From NCBI RefSeq assembly GCF_001949145.1, contig NW_019091450.1, positions 99,151 to 163,150 of the forward strand: 64,000 nucleotides of DNA, written 5' to 3'. Below are positions 47,642-60,052 of the stretch, piece after piece. Positions within the stretch are counted from its first letter, which is position 1. Each line of letters opens with the position of its first letter. The notes beneath the pieces are model-generated. The model did no database searches. It was not told the DNA's origin and worked only from the letters and a program-made list of their open reading frames with translations. This DNA is from Acanthaster planci. Lineage: Eukaryota; Echinodermata; Asteroidea; Valvatida; Acanthasteridae. The translations under genes were made by a program, and so were the position numbers.

Positions 47642-49919
47642 ATCTCTGTGCCGGTCTCAACTTGAAGCCCACGTTTAAGTCCGGCCAGCACAAATAATAA
47701 ATAAAAGGGAGTAAAGTAGTAAAAAAATAATCATGTAAGCAGGTGTCGTGATTCTCTTGGTTGGGTTGTGTTCAGTCATTGCCACCCTCGTTGTCCAGTA
47801 AAGTCAGAAACCGGAATGTATAAATCCGATTATTGATGTGATTTTGCCTAGAACATGTAAATCCAGACATGCGACATGTACATGTAAATGTAAAGTGGTA
47901 AAGATTTGTCCTTTTTCCTTGTTTAAAGGATTTCAGATTAAACTATGAGCTTTCACTTGTCTACATTTTGTTTCACGTTTATTCTTGATTTACTGAGGGT
48001 ATTGAGTTAGTAGTATCCCCCAGTTTAATATGACCCCACTTTGATTATAGAATCATTTGCCTTAAAGAAAGTTGGTTCACATAACACAAGTTGCCTAGCT
48101 CGGTAATTGCTGTTTAATTTCACTTTAAATAATATTCTCTGACGTCAAGCAAATTTGTTAATTTCTGTCCTCTGCCGGCCACGTTACCTTGATATTCTTG
48201 CAGGTTTCAGAACTTAATTTATAATTACAATGTGCTTACGATCTTTCTTCTCTTTCATTAATCCTCTTATTTAGTTGCCTTATTTGCTGTTAACCTCTCA
48301 CCTTTTGAAAAGGTCGATGCTTTAACAGTGATGATTTAATTAACATTATTAGGCAATAAAAGAGGAGCTCAAAGGAACATATTCCCACAGAAATTCATGG
48401 CACTTCGATATGTAACTGACTCTAAAAGGGCTGGGAGCGTCACATTTTATATCACTGTAGTGCATTTACTTCATGAGTTGAGCCTTCAGGAAGTTTAGAG
48501 TGACTCTTCCCGGTAATTTCCACACCACTTTTGTGAAAATCAAACCTATTAATCTTGCGAAGGGCGATTTTTTCTGGCTCGTGTATCCAGCAAGAAATGA
48601 GACCGACTCGTCCCCCCAAACTAAAACGTATTTCCCAACAAACTTTAACTCTGGCGAGGTTTGACTCTACACGTGTAGTTAATGAAATCACCCATTTTTA
48701 TGTTGTCCACAGTAATTTGTGTGACGCGATCTACGCGTTATATTTTACGTATCTTAAACCATGTGCGCCTTGACAAGGCAGCACATGCACAACTCTTACA
48801 GGTAACTGTGTCATAAATTCTTACCGATTTTTCACTTCTTTATTTTGTAACCTATAGACATATTTGTTAATTGTAAAGTACCTCACTTTTACAGCACATT
48901 ATCATAGCCAGTTTGGTAGTATATTTGGTGAAAGGTGAGAACCCAAAGTGGTGATTTTTAAGGTATAATTTTGGTTAGTGTCGTCTGGTCATCGTTGAAA
49001 TGGGACCGGGACGACAGTGTAGTGAAAATGTGTGTATGCGCAAAAGCAGCACTGCGCAGTACGCTAGTGCAGGTGAATTTTATACATTGTAACAAGATGA
49101 CTTGGCCTGAAGCTGCTCTGGTACTACATGTATATAGTTCAGTGGTTTATTGTCTCTTAATAACTATTTTGGTTAGGGTTATGTTTGGTAAAATGATAAT
49201 GCATTACATTACAGTATCCTAGGCTGAGGACTTCATGGTGCTGAGGGGGTGGATTTGTATATGTGTGTGTGTGTCTGCGTCAGCCAGCGGCCGGGGTTGA
49301 CTGTAAGTGCGGGTGCATGGGTGTGTGTGTTCTGCCCCTGATGTGCCATGTCGCCCCATGCCTTGTTTATTATGGAGATGGGAACAATTTATTACTGAAT
49401 CACACGCAACTCGATGTACCAAACTTCTCGAGTCAATACTTCTAATCCCTAAACTTTGCATGATATTATAAGCTTTGTCTTGCCTAGAATGTAACTTCAA
49501 TTATTGTACACTGGATACTAGTTTTTTACAGGCGACCCTCTGGGCCCTGACAGAATTAAACTGGTTGACAGGAAGACCAGAAGTGTCATGGTGCCATCCC
49601 ATCTAGTCTGCCCAGAACCTGCGTGCCTCACCCCCCTCCCCCTAGTGTGTTGATCTACCGACTGGACCCCACTGCTTCCCCCCGACCGCCCACTCTACAA
49701 GAGTTTGACTTTAAAACAATTCATTTCATTTCGGAAAAGTGTCTTATGTTTATTGAGTCGCTTGTAAATGTGAACAAAATGGTGCGGAATTGCCAAATAT
49801 GTAACAAAGTTGAATATTCTTGTAATCCTTTTAAGTGCTGTGACTACAGTCTGCTCTCATGAAGATGCATTTTCCTGCCCTGAAGGAACGTATTTGTACA
49901 TGTCTGTGAGTCATGACGA
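47642..49919. other. Intergenic, no gene seen
   Basis: It contains a short (TG)n microsatellite near 49260 and TACATGTA palindromes near 47877 and 49129. No exon was recognised. Confidence 0.4.
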
Positions 49920-50043
49920 ATGATGAATGACCAATCTTAGCTTGTCTCAGCAACTTGAAGCAGCAGGTGAGCTTGAGCCTTTAACCATCCACGCCTGTGC
50001 GACCAATCCTAGCTCTAGTCTTGTCAACACCAGCCAGCAGGTG
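49920..50043. repeat. Minisatellite of about 75 bp, part interrupted by the LTR element
   Basis: Two units with GACCAATCYTAGCT... AGCAGGTGAGCTTGAGCCT. The second unit is cut at CAGCAGGTG by the 5' LTR and resumes at GGTGGACCTGAGCCTTC after the 3' LTR (57460 on). The same unit is tandem at 63600-64000. Confidence 0.75.
50040..50043. repeat. Target-site duplication, 5' copy (GGTG)
   Basis: Matches GGTG at 57460-57463. The flanking minisatellite unit is continuous if the element plus one GGTG is removed. Confidence 0.8.
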
Positions 50044-50270
50044 TGTAACGGTCTAATTTGGCAGCTTAGGCCCTCCATACTTTTACTCTACTTCCTGTCA
50101 TGATCGATGCATGCTGGGATATGTTGTGTTGGGTATGCAGAAAGATGGCAGATAGTGTTGATTGTTGTACACTCATGAAGGATTAAACTTTGAATCGTAG
50201 TTGGTGTGTCGTCCCGTACTTTCTTCTCCTGTAGAGCAGAACTGAATAAGTAACAGTGTCATCTGTTACA
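50044..50270 (+). repeat. 5' LTR
   Basis: Begins TGTAACGGTC and ends CTGTTACA, TG...CA borders with short inverted ends (TGTAAC/GTTACA). It aligns with 57229-57459 through blocks such as GGCAGCTTAGGCCCTCCATA and GAAGGATTAAACTTTG. Confidence 0.9.
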
Positions 50271-50271
50271 C

Positions 50272-50289
50272 TGGTGTCATAGACAGGAT
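50272..50289 (+). promoter_or_regulatory. Primer-binding-site candidate
   Basis: TGGTGTCATAGACAGGAT begins one base after the 5' LTR. The first eight bases are complementary to an ...TGACACCA tRNA end, as in some tRNA-Leu. The rest does not match that tRNA as I remember it. Confidence 0.45.
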
Positions 50290-51399
50290 TGCCTTCAGGG
50301 ACTGAGATGTTAATTGATTTTATGGATTATCACCAACTTTTCGGGCATGATGGTTTTCTTGGCTGACCATGTGATCGTGTGGTTACAATCACGGAAACTG
50401 TATTGACATAAACTGACAAGAACCACAACCTTGTCGCGCTTCGAACCGTGCATTGTTGACTTTACCTTGTCGGGGAACATTATGTGAGTTACTACCCAAC
50501 TCTTTTTGCATTTTACTGTATTTTGTGAACTTTTGGAGCTGTTATTCCTGCGCATATGGGTGCCCTTCTGGCTACCGTCCATTGTTCAAGGTAGTTGATA
50601 CCGGTCATACTAATTACCGTCAACACGCAACGGACCGCCAACACACTGTCAACACACCAACACAGCGTCAACACCTACCAAACACGTTAAAAACGGTAAA
50701 ATGTTTGCCCAAAGGATATTTTGGCTAAACATCAACGGGTTAGACTCTGGAAAGCTGCCATTTTAATTTTGCCAAAATCACCTCCCTTGAACCAGCTCAG
50801 AAATCAGCAGCCATGTTGCCTCTTTGGCAGCTGGGACCATACCATTACACTATAGGGGTGGTAATATTTTGTAGTAAAGAAACAGAGGGTAGTTGGATCA
50901 TCCACAAAATGTACAGTGATGGAAGTCAAAATTTAACAAAAGATACAAATTTACAAAATACTACTTGCATCATGATCCAAGCAATGCAACCATCTGCAGC
51001 TGCTGGTTGGTATTCTCTGTTGTTTATGGCATTACCTGCATACTGACACGTAAATGGAACAGTCCAAGCTCTATGAGGAGGCAAGATGGTGGCGAACAGC
51101 TACGCTGCCAGATATCTCTTTTTTCGTGTGAAAGACCTCCAAAATTGATTTGTGACCTCCAACTACTGAAAAGTCTCTTTTAGTCCAAGAATTACGCTTC
51201 TGTGCCTCTTTTATTGATTGAACTTGTATTTTTGAGGAGTTGACGTTGTGTTGACATTACTATTGTGTGTTTGTAAGGCCCATTGATACAGTACATGTAT
51301 ATTCGTCATGAAATATTGGCTTTGTGATACCTACTCATCTGTATCATGAGCTGAACTGTGTTGTACATAAATATTGTCAATCATTGCTGATAAGTCAAT

Positions 51400-53330
51400 C
51401 TACCTACATGTACAATGTGCGACGCTTTACGGCAGACCACATCGCCAAACTTTGTGAACTTAACCACATACATGTGGACACCAATGAGGGAAAGACAAAA
51501 CTAGAGAGTCGCAAGCGTGTGTGACCTCCCTCACATGATGAAGGAGACACCTCAACCCTCTACATGTAGATTTGGAGCCTGATCCCTCTATTTGGAGCTT
51601 CTGAACTCATGAAATTCAACCAAGAGATGGAGTTCCATTGCCAATCGCAGACAGGGAAACTTTGCAAATTGTTAGTGGATGCTGGCACAGAGTCAGCCAA
51701 TAAACCCTCTGTGGTACAGTACAGCTGGGCCAGAAGCGCCCAGACTTCCCTAAACAGAGCAATGGTGAAGATATCACATGCTACTTGGCCACTTTTTTTA
51801 TACAGTTTTTTAGGTTCATCATTTTTAGAATATTACTTTGTCTTGTTTTGGTTAATTTTGTGTTGATGTTATAACTCTTGTAATCTTAAAATTTGTGAAA
51901 CTCTCAGTAATTCAGCCTTTGGCTGCTATTGAGTTTTTAATAATAAACCAAACCAGACCAAACCAAACCACGTTCAAAGGCCTGGCAACAGCTGCCAAGA
52001 AGCCAAAGTCAGAATGGTCACGGCCGCTTGAACCCTACCTTACTGGCAGAGCCCAGAAAGGTGCTCTGTGGACTGAATGATGAGGATAAACAGGATTTTG
52101 ACAAAATCCCAGCTGCAATTGAACATGGTACTTATGCACTCCTGTCATGAAGCAATTCTGAGTAAGGAACCACAAGTATGTAGGGGAAGGTCGTGGTCAA
52201 TTAAGGCGGAAACTGGGCTCATGAGAAGGTCGTAAAAATGAAATCTAAGGGACTGGAAGTGGTCGGGACTGACCACACTATATCCTTGACTGACCACACT
52301 AACCTTCTGGAAGTGCACAGATATTTTCTTAGAAATTAGATGGGAATATGATGGGTTATAAAGAGGAGGAGAGAGAGAGGGGAAGAGGGTCTTCGAGATT
52401 TTGATGTATCACATCTGCTAGCACTACTGTAGAAATAAATAAGTATACATGTAGATTAGCAGAGAAGCGTGATCGTGTGAGTTTGTCAGAAGTACAACGG
52501 TTTCGTCGTAAAGAAGATGAAACTACATTACAACTCCTGAAGCTTATTGAATGCAGTTTAAGTCAGACACCAAGAAGGATGAGGAAACTTTTGAGGACTT
52601 TGCAAATAGACTTGAACACAGCTTCTTCAAATGGCTCCAAACAGAGAAGGCAATGGCTAAGGTTCCGGAGGTCAAATATTGTTTTAACTTCATCATAATG
52701 GACCAGTTCCTGCCCACAGTACACATTGACAGACTTCGCTTGAAGCTATGAGAGCAGAAGTTCAAAACATTGTCCAAACACGCTCGGACTGGAGATGAGT
52801 ACATGCTACACTATCGATTGAACAATTCAGCCTCCCAAAGCAGGCCCAGGAACAACCCAGCGATACCACTGGGCCCTGACAAAACTTCATCCTCACCAGG
52901 CAAGCCATCCGTGTTAGGAAACAAACCACAGGCAGCACCAAACAAACCAGTGCCCCCTCCCCAACTGAGTCAACCCAGGCAGTACACAAGAGTGTGCTAC
53001 CGATGCAAACAAATTGGACATAGAGTGCGAAAATGCCCATTACTGCCCCCAAACCCCAGCACTCAGCTGCGTGCTCAGCCAGTAGCTCCACAACCGTCCA
53101 CAGCCAGCACCAGGCCGCAGCAGCCAAAAAGTAGACTCTCTGCAGTCCGACAGGACTTGCGGAAATCGATCACTGCACTGGTTGTTGTAGATAACAACCG
53201 CACTGCTGTTGCTCTTGTAGACACCGGTTCCAGCCTGTCCTTGGTTACAAAAGAATTCTGTAATGAACTTGGTCTGTCTCCAGGCCCACCATGTAAAGAG
53301 ACACTAGTCATGGTGGATGGTCTGGGCTGA
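51400..53330 (+). pseudogene. gag-protease remnant of the gypsy element
   Basis: A SAP-like helix motif (FTADHIAKLCELN) appears near 51425. After a long damaged stretch, capsid-like sequence lies at 52551-52751, and a continuous frame at 52770-53330 carries a Pro-rich linker, the CCHC zinc knuckle CYRCKQIGHRVRKCP (nucleic-acid binding) and the aspartic-protease active site ALVDTGSSLS. Stops and frameshifts separate these pieces. The segment 52144-52532 has an inverted relative at 59660-60052. Confidence 0.85.
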
Positions 53331-53867
53331 GCGCACCCAGAACTGTCGAGACATAAGTCTCTGGGGGTGGCATGGATGCAGCCCTCGGCCTACACGATGC
53401 CCGCTGCCTGCCGACCCCTATGCTGCTTGGGATAGACTGTTTACATGAAACCCATCTCACACTCGACTTCGCAAATAACTACAGCACTACTGGACAGTCC
53501 GTTCCAAGGATGACCACCTAATCAAGTACCCTATGCTCGGTACTCCAGCCCCTTCCCTATGTCACACTAAAATGGTCACGACAGCTGATGAAGATGTCTC
53601 CATCAACTTCTTCATGCCTGGACCAACCAATCCTAACAGGCAATGAACCCCACTTCATAGACTTCCTGCTGAATGACTTTCTGACATCACGTCTGATGAA
53701 CCAAGGCAGGCAGACGTTGCACTGCACCATGTTGATGTGTTTGAAGATGCCTCGCCCAATGCTCCCCCCCCACACCGTCTTCCACCAGATCGCCATCAAG
53801 CCTTGCACGATGAAATACAGACGCCACTGCAGTCAGGGAAGATTGTCCCTCAAAGTCACCATGGACA
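53331..53867 (+). pseudogene. Protease-RT connecting region, frameshifted
   Basis: Continues the gypsy pol after the DTGS protease site. Recognisable pieces (for example LLGIDCL near 53425) occur in changing frames. It contains no intact domain. Confidence 0.5.
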
Positions 53868-54503
53868 TTGCCAGTACTGATGGTCCCCAAGAGAGATGGC
53901 AAATTTAGATTCTGTGCGGACTATAGGAAATTAAATCGTGTGATGAAAGTTGACGCATTTCCACTGCGAACTATTGACACCATACTTGACTCTCACCATA
54001 GGGTTGAATTTTTCTGCTCCCTGGATCTCCGCAGTGGCTATTGGCAGATGAACATGGCTCCCGAGGATGCTGAGAAAACAGCCTTTATCTGTGAAGAGGG
54101 GCTGTTCTACTTCAGAGTACTTCCATCTGGAGTTAGTCAATGGCCTAGCCAGCTTTCAGTGCCTTACGTGTACATGTATGTAAGAGGTGCTTGGAGACCT
54201 CATCGGCCGTACATTCTACGTGTACCTTGATGATATCGTTTGCTACTCGCAAACTGTTGAGCAACATTTGCTGATCTGCATGAAGTGCTGACCAAGCTAC
54301 ATGCCGCTGGTCTTACCATAAACTTTGAGAAATGCAACTTTGCTTGCTCCAAAATGTCTTTCCTCGGACACATCATGAGTAAGGGTGGTCTGCGTCTGAA
54401 CCCAGACAAGGTGGCCACAATTCAGGACTTCCCAATTCCCCAGACACAGCAGCAGCTCAGCTGGGACATTTCTTGGGAATGGTGGGATGGTATCAGAAGT
54501 TAA
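53868..54503 (+). pseudogene. Reverse-transcriptase remnant of the gypsy element
   Basis: The frame at 53868-54230 shows VPKRDGKFRFCADYRKLN, SLDLRSGYWQM and the FRVLPSGV region. The catalytic VYLDDIV follows in another frame near 54220, and FLGHIMSKGGLRLNPDK follows at 54285-54503. The frame is lost near a TACATGTA palindrome at about 54170. The motifs are diagnostic of Ty3/gypsy RT. Confidence 0.9.
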
Positions 54504-55470
54504 TTCCCCACCTGTCCAACATACCTGTACATGTAGCTGAACCTTTGTACCAACTTTGCTGAAAGGATGTTGCTTGGGTGTGGTCTCTGGCATGCCAACA
54601 AGCCTTTGACTGCTTACGACACATGCTTACAACATAGCCCATCCTGGGTTTCCCTGATCCTAATTCGCCTTTTCCCATTCATACTGAGGTGAGCGATGTT
54701 GGACTTGTTTGACAGTCTCCAGCAACAAGAGAATGGGTCACACACAATCGCCTTCACCAGCCGAGCTCTTTCTAGTGCTGACAGGAATTGTAGCGCAACA
54801 GAGAAAGTGTTTGCATGGCCGTTGTTTGGGCCTGAGAGAAATAACGCCCATATCTAGGTTTGCCATAATTGTCGTGTAATGACTGACCACCAGGCCTTGT
54901 GCTGGCTGTTATGCAGATCCAACTAAAAGGGGCGCCTCGCTCGTTGGGTCATACATGTACGCTTACTGGACTTTGCGTTCGATGCTGTGTTTTGCCCAGG
55001 CTCACAAAATGTGGCACCCGGTGCCCTATCCAGGGCTCCGAATTAACTGCACGTTATTGGAGTGGTGCTAACAAACCCGGACCCGTGCACCTCCAACACC
55101 GACCCAACTGGCACCTGCAGACAGCTCCACTGATGTTGTGCCCTCTGCTAGGACGCATGACAGGGACAACTTGGTAGTTCCCTGTGCTGCGGCCATGTGC
55201 CTTGATCCCACAGGCGCTCTAATAGACTGGGTACAGTTTGACAGCTGCAATGAGTGGTTTCTCACCAAATGTGTCCACATCCGCCCAAAATGTGCTGCCA
55301 ATATGGCCAGATTCTCATGCCCAGTCTCCCGTCAATGTCGATGGGAACACCAAAAGGACCTTGAATAATGGGATATCACTGTCTTGACTGACTGCAGCTA
55401 CATGTATAATGTGCCGACTGTACTGCTGTCCTCACACGGGAACGTCTCCTAGAGGCACAGGCTGCTGACT
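54504..55470 (+). pseudogene. RNase H region remnant of the gypsy element
   Basis: Short pieces in several frames match the gypsy RNase H region and the segment leading to the integrase. TACATGTA palindromes lie at 54528 and 54952, and another near 55400. No frame longer than about 90 codons survives. Confidence 0.6.
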
Positions 55471-55478
55471 CGGATTTT

Positions 55479-56445
55479 GTGCCTTTCTATGACTTCCTTG
55501 AAAACAATCAATTGCCAGATGACCCACACCTCACTAAATGCATTCAGGGCCAAGCCGACAAATATCGCATTCTTGATGCCCTACTTTTGCACTTTGTCAA
55601 GTCGTCATTGGCTTTTGTTGTCCCTAAAGCCCTGCAGAGAGATGTAATGCTGGAGTACCGTGCTAAACCAACTGCTGGCCACATCGGATGAATAAAACTT
55701 TGAACCGCATTCTTAGTGAACGCCTTTGGTGGCAGGGGATAGCCAGGTTAGTCCTTAGTTTCATTCGTGCCTACCCTAAGTGCCGGCAGACAAAGCCGCT
55801 GTACATTAAACCAGCAGGAATTATGCTCTCAACGCAGTCAGATGCACCGTGGCAGATTGTTGACATAGACCTCATACATGTACATGTAGGTCCCCTACCC
55901 AAGTCGTATGGTGGCCATGAGTACATGTACCTCCTCGCCGCTACTGACCATTTCTCAAAGTGGACTGAAACTTTTCCACTGAGGAATGCTTCTGGCAAAA
56001 GTCACCTGCGCGGTTGTTCACCAGTTGTTCTGCTGTTTCAGAGCCCCATGCTCACTCCTGTCTGACAATGGCCCCTCGGTTCACCAGATCGGGCCTTCTC
56101 TGCAGTCTGCAGTGACTGGGGAGTTGAACAATGTCTTTTCACCCTACTACCCCAAGTCAAACTGGGTCAAGTGTGTTGACCGTGTCATCAAGCATGATGC
56201 TTCAGGCCTACATAGGATCTGACCACCTCATTTGGGACACTTACATTGCCCAATTCATATTTGCCCTGAACACAGCAGCGCACGAGACCACGGCAGTAGA
56301 ACCAGCCGTTCTGATGTTCGGTCGCAGTATTCGCACACAACTGGCCAATAAACTTGTAACAGATTCTTTGCCAAATCAACAACCAGATATACAGCAAGTG
56401 TCCGAACAAGCCAACATTCAACAAGCACCAAAATTAGGCGTGTGA
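55479..56445 (+). pseudogene. Integrase remnant of the gypsy element
   Basis: Pieces include the H-H-C-C zinc region (AGHIG ... YPKCRQTK, one Cys replaced by Tyr), the catalytic core start (VDIDLI, TDHFSKWTETF), the second Asp (LSDNGPS) and the C-terminal part (FALNTAAHETTAVEPAVLMFGR). At least three frameshifts and one stop separate them. Two TACATGTA-type insertions lie in the core at 55875-55888 and 55922-55929. Confidence 0.88.
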
Positions 56446-57218
56446 TAAACGCAAATGCTACTACAACAAATCGCACAGCAGCTTCCATCTGTCCACGGGT
56501 TACAAGGTAATAGTCCGCACTCACCCTTAGTTGAATGCCGGCAAGAACTTCAGTGCAAAACTGGCGCCCCGCTGTAGATCAGGGACCATTCGTTGTGAGG
56601 GAACTCCTCACAGCAGTTAACCTCAAACTCTCCAACATCAACGAACCTAACAAAGAACTTGTTGTACGTACACATTGACCAGGTCAAACCTGTCCCATAA
56701 TGGACTCTTGAGCTGTTAGGTTCGATGGACTGAAAGGGCTTCACTTTTCGAGCTGTGCTGGTTCGAGTGTTGTCAATCCATTAAAACCCGTTTTTCCCTC
56801 CAGGGCCAGCTACATGTATGTTCCATGACTGTCACGTTTATTTCAATTCTTGGACAAGAAGGCATTTTCTGTTTTCTTTTTCTCAGTGGCCTTTATATAA
56901 AAGAAAAGAAAATTTTGACTTTGTCGCCCTGATAATGATGCAGCACCCCAACAGATGTGGCTTGAATATATACGTACATGTATGTCTTTTGTGAAGGACA
57001 GACATTCTTCTTGCTTTAACCTAGGTTACATGTGTTTGTGATCTGCAACTCCAGTAATTGTTTTGTCACCTGGCATGCTTGCACTTGTTTCATTAAGTGA
57101 ATAAGAGCAAGAAGTAAGATTTTTTCTTTGGCCACAAACCCAAGATTGGAATGTTGTTTTATATAAACATGTTAAGCCAACCTTTTTATTTTTAGTTTTA
57201 CCCCCAGACATAGTCTTT
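56446..57218 (+). other. 3' internal part of the gypsy element, no ORF
   Basis: Continues from the integrase C-terminus to the polypurine tract. No further domain is visible. Confidence 0.6.
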
Positions 57219-57228
57219 GAGGGGGGAG
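57219..57228 (+). promoter_or_regulatory. Polypurine tract
   Basis: GAGGGGGGAG sits directly against the 3' LTR, the position of the plus-strand primer in LTR retrotransposons. Confidence 0.85.
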
Positions 57229-57459
57229 TGCAACAGTATAATTTGGCAGCTTAGGCCCTCCATACTTTTACTGTACTCCCTGTCTTGATGCATGCTGGGA
57301 TATGTTGTGATGGCAGATAGTTCTGATGATGGATATGTACATGTACATGTGTGAAGGATTAAACTTTGATCGTAGTTGGTGTCGTCCTGTACCTTCTTTC
57401 TCTGTAGCTTGTAGAGCAGAACCGAATAGTAAGTACATGTAACAGTGTTACCTGTTACA
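57229..57459 (+). repeat. 3' LTR
   Basis: Begins TGCAACAGTA and ends CTGTTACA. Compared with the 5' LTR it has AAGTACATGTAACAGTG where the 5' copy has AAGTAACAGTG, a clean gain of CATGTA. It also has a larger CATGTA-containing difference near 57337. Confidence 0.9.
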
Positions 57460-57463
57460 GGTG
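57460..57463. repeat. Target-site duplication, 3' copy (GGTG)
   Basis: Pairs with 50040-50043. The minisatellite unit resumes here. Confidence 0.8.
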
Positions 57464-58279
57464 GACCTGAGCCTTCAAAGCATTGCAGCATTGAACGACC
57501 AATTAAAGTTCTCTTCTCAGCATGCATGTGTATGTTCACCCCCTCCACTTTACATGTTGTTTGTGTGCATGTGCTAAAATCTGACAGTAGTGGTCACTTT
57601 CTGTTGCTTGTTAAAATGGCGACCCCGGCCAGCGAATGAGTATACATGTACCAAAATCCATCTGATAAGATCTGCACTGTGTAAAAAGTTAGATGAATTT
57701 ATACCACATTACCAGACAAATATAATCAGGCTTCAGATTTCATTTCGTGATGTGTTTTTGTTTATTGTAAGTGATATTTGGTAGAAAATGGGGTGAAAGA
57801 CGTCAGTGTTCGGGGGGTATGTTACATTTCCAAACGTAAGAAAGGGTAGGGTATATGTGTAGTAAGGAGGGGAATTCGACCAACTGCATTCCAAAACTAC
57901 ACATCTGGTCAAGTATCTTGCTTATGTGGTCCAGTACTCCCACCTTTACCCCATTTAAAAATCAAAATTTGGAATTGTTCTCCAGTTTTTCCTCATATGC
58001 TTCATATCTTGATACATGTAATTAAAAGAGTGTTTGAAATAGGTTACCATGCAATTATGTTTAAGCTATTGCAAAATGTCCTTTGCTAGTTTTATCAATT
58101 TCAACTTGGGCTTTTTGTCGAGGCGATTGATGGTCGGCCATGATTATGTGTGCACCTGTGCATGTACATTACTCCCACACAGGTACTGTACGTGTATACA
58201 CATACTACTATGGAAAAATGATTCTTGTGCACAGTATTCAATTCACAATAACTTGAAAATACTAGAATAGTCCCGATAT
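57464..58279. other. Intergenic, no gene seen
   Basis: The first about 60 bp continue the minisatellite unit. The rest has TACATGTA palindromes near 57643 and 58014 and no recognised gene. Confidence 0.4.
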
Positions 58280-58495
58280 TTTAACTTTTTGGGGTCCGGG
58301 TAATTTTGATTGTAGGTAATCAGTTAACCCACAGAATATTGATTACAGAAATTAAAACATTATGGACCTTACAATAATTGTAACATGTAAGATGTGTTTC
58401 GAAGACCCGAGGAAGTTGGTAAGCATGTTATTGGGCCGTGAACAACGCAGATTTTACAATCTTTTTAATGAGGCTTGAATTAGTGGACTACACCT
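58280..58495. repeat. Dispersed direct repeat, copy 1
   Basis: Similar to 62660-62868. Shared blocks include GCATGTTATTGGGCC and AATTAGTGGACTAC. Class unknown. Confidence 0.65.
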
Positions 58496-58817
58496 TATAT
58501 TTCAAAATGGCATCTTCCAAGAAATAATGACGGCTGGATTAAAAAAATCGCTCCTCTTGTTTACGTACATGTAAGTTGTAGCAGTGGCGGAGAAACCACA
58601 ACAAGCCATGACTAAGAGTTTTTATGAATTATGAGACATCAGAAATTTTGGATTATTGGCACCAAAAATATCCAGATAATCACACGAGAATTCTGTGTCA
58701 TGTACACTGTACAGTATGAAAAACATGTAACTTTGTCATTTTTTGTGATCAGTTTCAGGCAATTTTGTTTACAGGATGGACTGAATGAAGCCTAGGAAAG
58801 ATGGATTCCAACTGGCT

Positions 58818-58892
58818 TTAACCCTAAGAGAGCTTAACCCTAATGGAGGCCAACCCTAACAAATGCTAACCCTAACTGAGGCCAATCCTAAT
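58818..58892. repeat. Degenerate CCCTAA-containing repeat
   Basis: Four CCCTAA blocks (TAACCCTAA, TTAACCCTAAT, CAACCCTAAC, TAACCCTAAC) are spaced by about 8-12 nt and followed by AATCCTAA and a long G-run. It resembles a decayed interstitial telomere-type sequence; a simple minisatellite is equally possible. Confidence 0.55.
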
Positions 58893-59125
58893 TGCGGGGG
58901 GGGGGGGGTCAATCTTGGACGGTCACGGACAGCCTGTGCACACCAAGCCGTGGAAATGCACAGGTGAGTGAAAGTTCTCCATACACTCTTCACAGTGATT
59001 TGTTCCACTCATGTTGGAAGTGCCGTATGTTGGGCTGAGGTTTTCAACTCTAGGGCTAGAGGATCAACTAGAGTCGTTTCTACGGTCGAGCTGTCATGTC
59101 AATTAAAAGCACGGCCAAAGTTGGG

Positions 59126-59399
59126 NNNNNNNNNNNNNNNNNNNNNNNNNNNNNNNNNNNNNNNNNNNNNNNNNNNNNNNNNNNNNNNNNNNNNNNNNNN
59201 NNNNNNNNNNNNNNNNNNNNNNNNNNNNNNNNNNNNNNNNNNNNNNNNNNNNNNNNNNNNNNNNNNNNNNNNNNNNNNNNNNNNNNNNNNNNNNNNNNNN
59301 NNNNNNNNNNNNNNNNNNNNNNNNNNNNNNNNNNNNNNNNNNNNNNNNNNNNNNNNNNNNNNNNNNNNNNNNNNNNNNNNNNNNNNNNNNNNNNNNNNN
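59126..59399. other. Assembly gap (274 N)
   Basis: Undetermined bases. Nothing can be said of the content. The open frames that run across it are artefacts. Confidence 0.98.
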
Positions 59400-59659
59400 T
59401 AATGAAAGTCTGGTTACGTCTTTACATCCCCAAAACGTCTCTCTTAACAACAAACAGAATTACTAACTAATACAAATTCTCCAAAATTGCGATCACTGTG
59501 TACAAAGAATGTCTAGTGTCTTCAACATTGGAGCTGGTAACCCACGCTTTGTCTATGGAGCTGACAGGAGCAGTTAATCCGATTACGGTCTGTAGGGACT
59601 TCTAACTTCTTGTGTTTGATAGCTCCATGATTTCAGGGACATCACAATTATCATGACTG

Positions 59660-60052
59660 TAATGTAATTTCATCTTCTTTACGACGAAACTGTTGTACTT
59701 CTGACAAATTCACACGATCATGTATTGCTGCTAATCTACATATATGCTTATTTATTTCTACAGTAGTGCTAGCAGATGTGATACATAGCAAGTCAAAATC
59801 TCGAAGACCCTCTTCCCCTCTCTCTCCTCCTCTTTATAACCCATCATATTCCCATCTAATTTCTAAGAAAATATCTGTGCACTTCCAGAAGGCTAGTGTG
59901 GTCAGTCCAGGCTATAGTGTGGTCAGCCCCGACCACTTCCAGTCCCTTAGATTTCATTTTTACGACCTTCTCATGAGCCCAGTTTCCGCCTTAATTGACC
60001 ACAACCTTCCCCTACGTACTTGTGGTTCCTTACTCAGAATTGCTTCATGACA
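59660..60052 (-). mobile_element. Inverted fragment related to the gypsy leader/gag region
   Basis: The reverse complement aligns with 52144-52532 from TGTCATGAAGCAATTCTGAG to GATGAAATTACATTACA. It is shared over nearly 400 bp with few changes. It is a second, truncated copy of part of the same family, in opposite orientation. Confidence 0.85.

Larger units (their letters stand above)
50044..57459 (+). mobile_element. Ty3/gypsy LTR retrotransposon, degenerate, about 7.4 kb
   Basis: The element has two LTRs of 227 and 231 bp, target duplication GGTG on both sides, a primer-binding-site candidate, a polypurine tract and the domain order gag, protease, RT, RNase H, integrase, which defines the Ty3/gypsy group. 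Numerous stops and frameshifts make it inactive. Several of its breaks or added residues coincide with TACATGTA palindromes. LTRs differ by many substitutions and small indels, so the insertion is old. Confidence 0.93.

Noticed and set aside
52762-53127. 121-codon minus-strand ORF
   Set aside because: Antisense shadow of the gag zinc-knuckle and Pro-rich region.
58968-59470. ORFs spanning the N gap
   Set aside because: They are open only because undetermined bases contain no stops.
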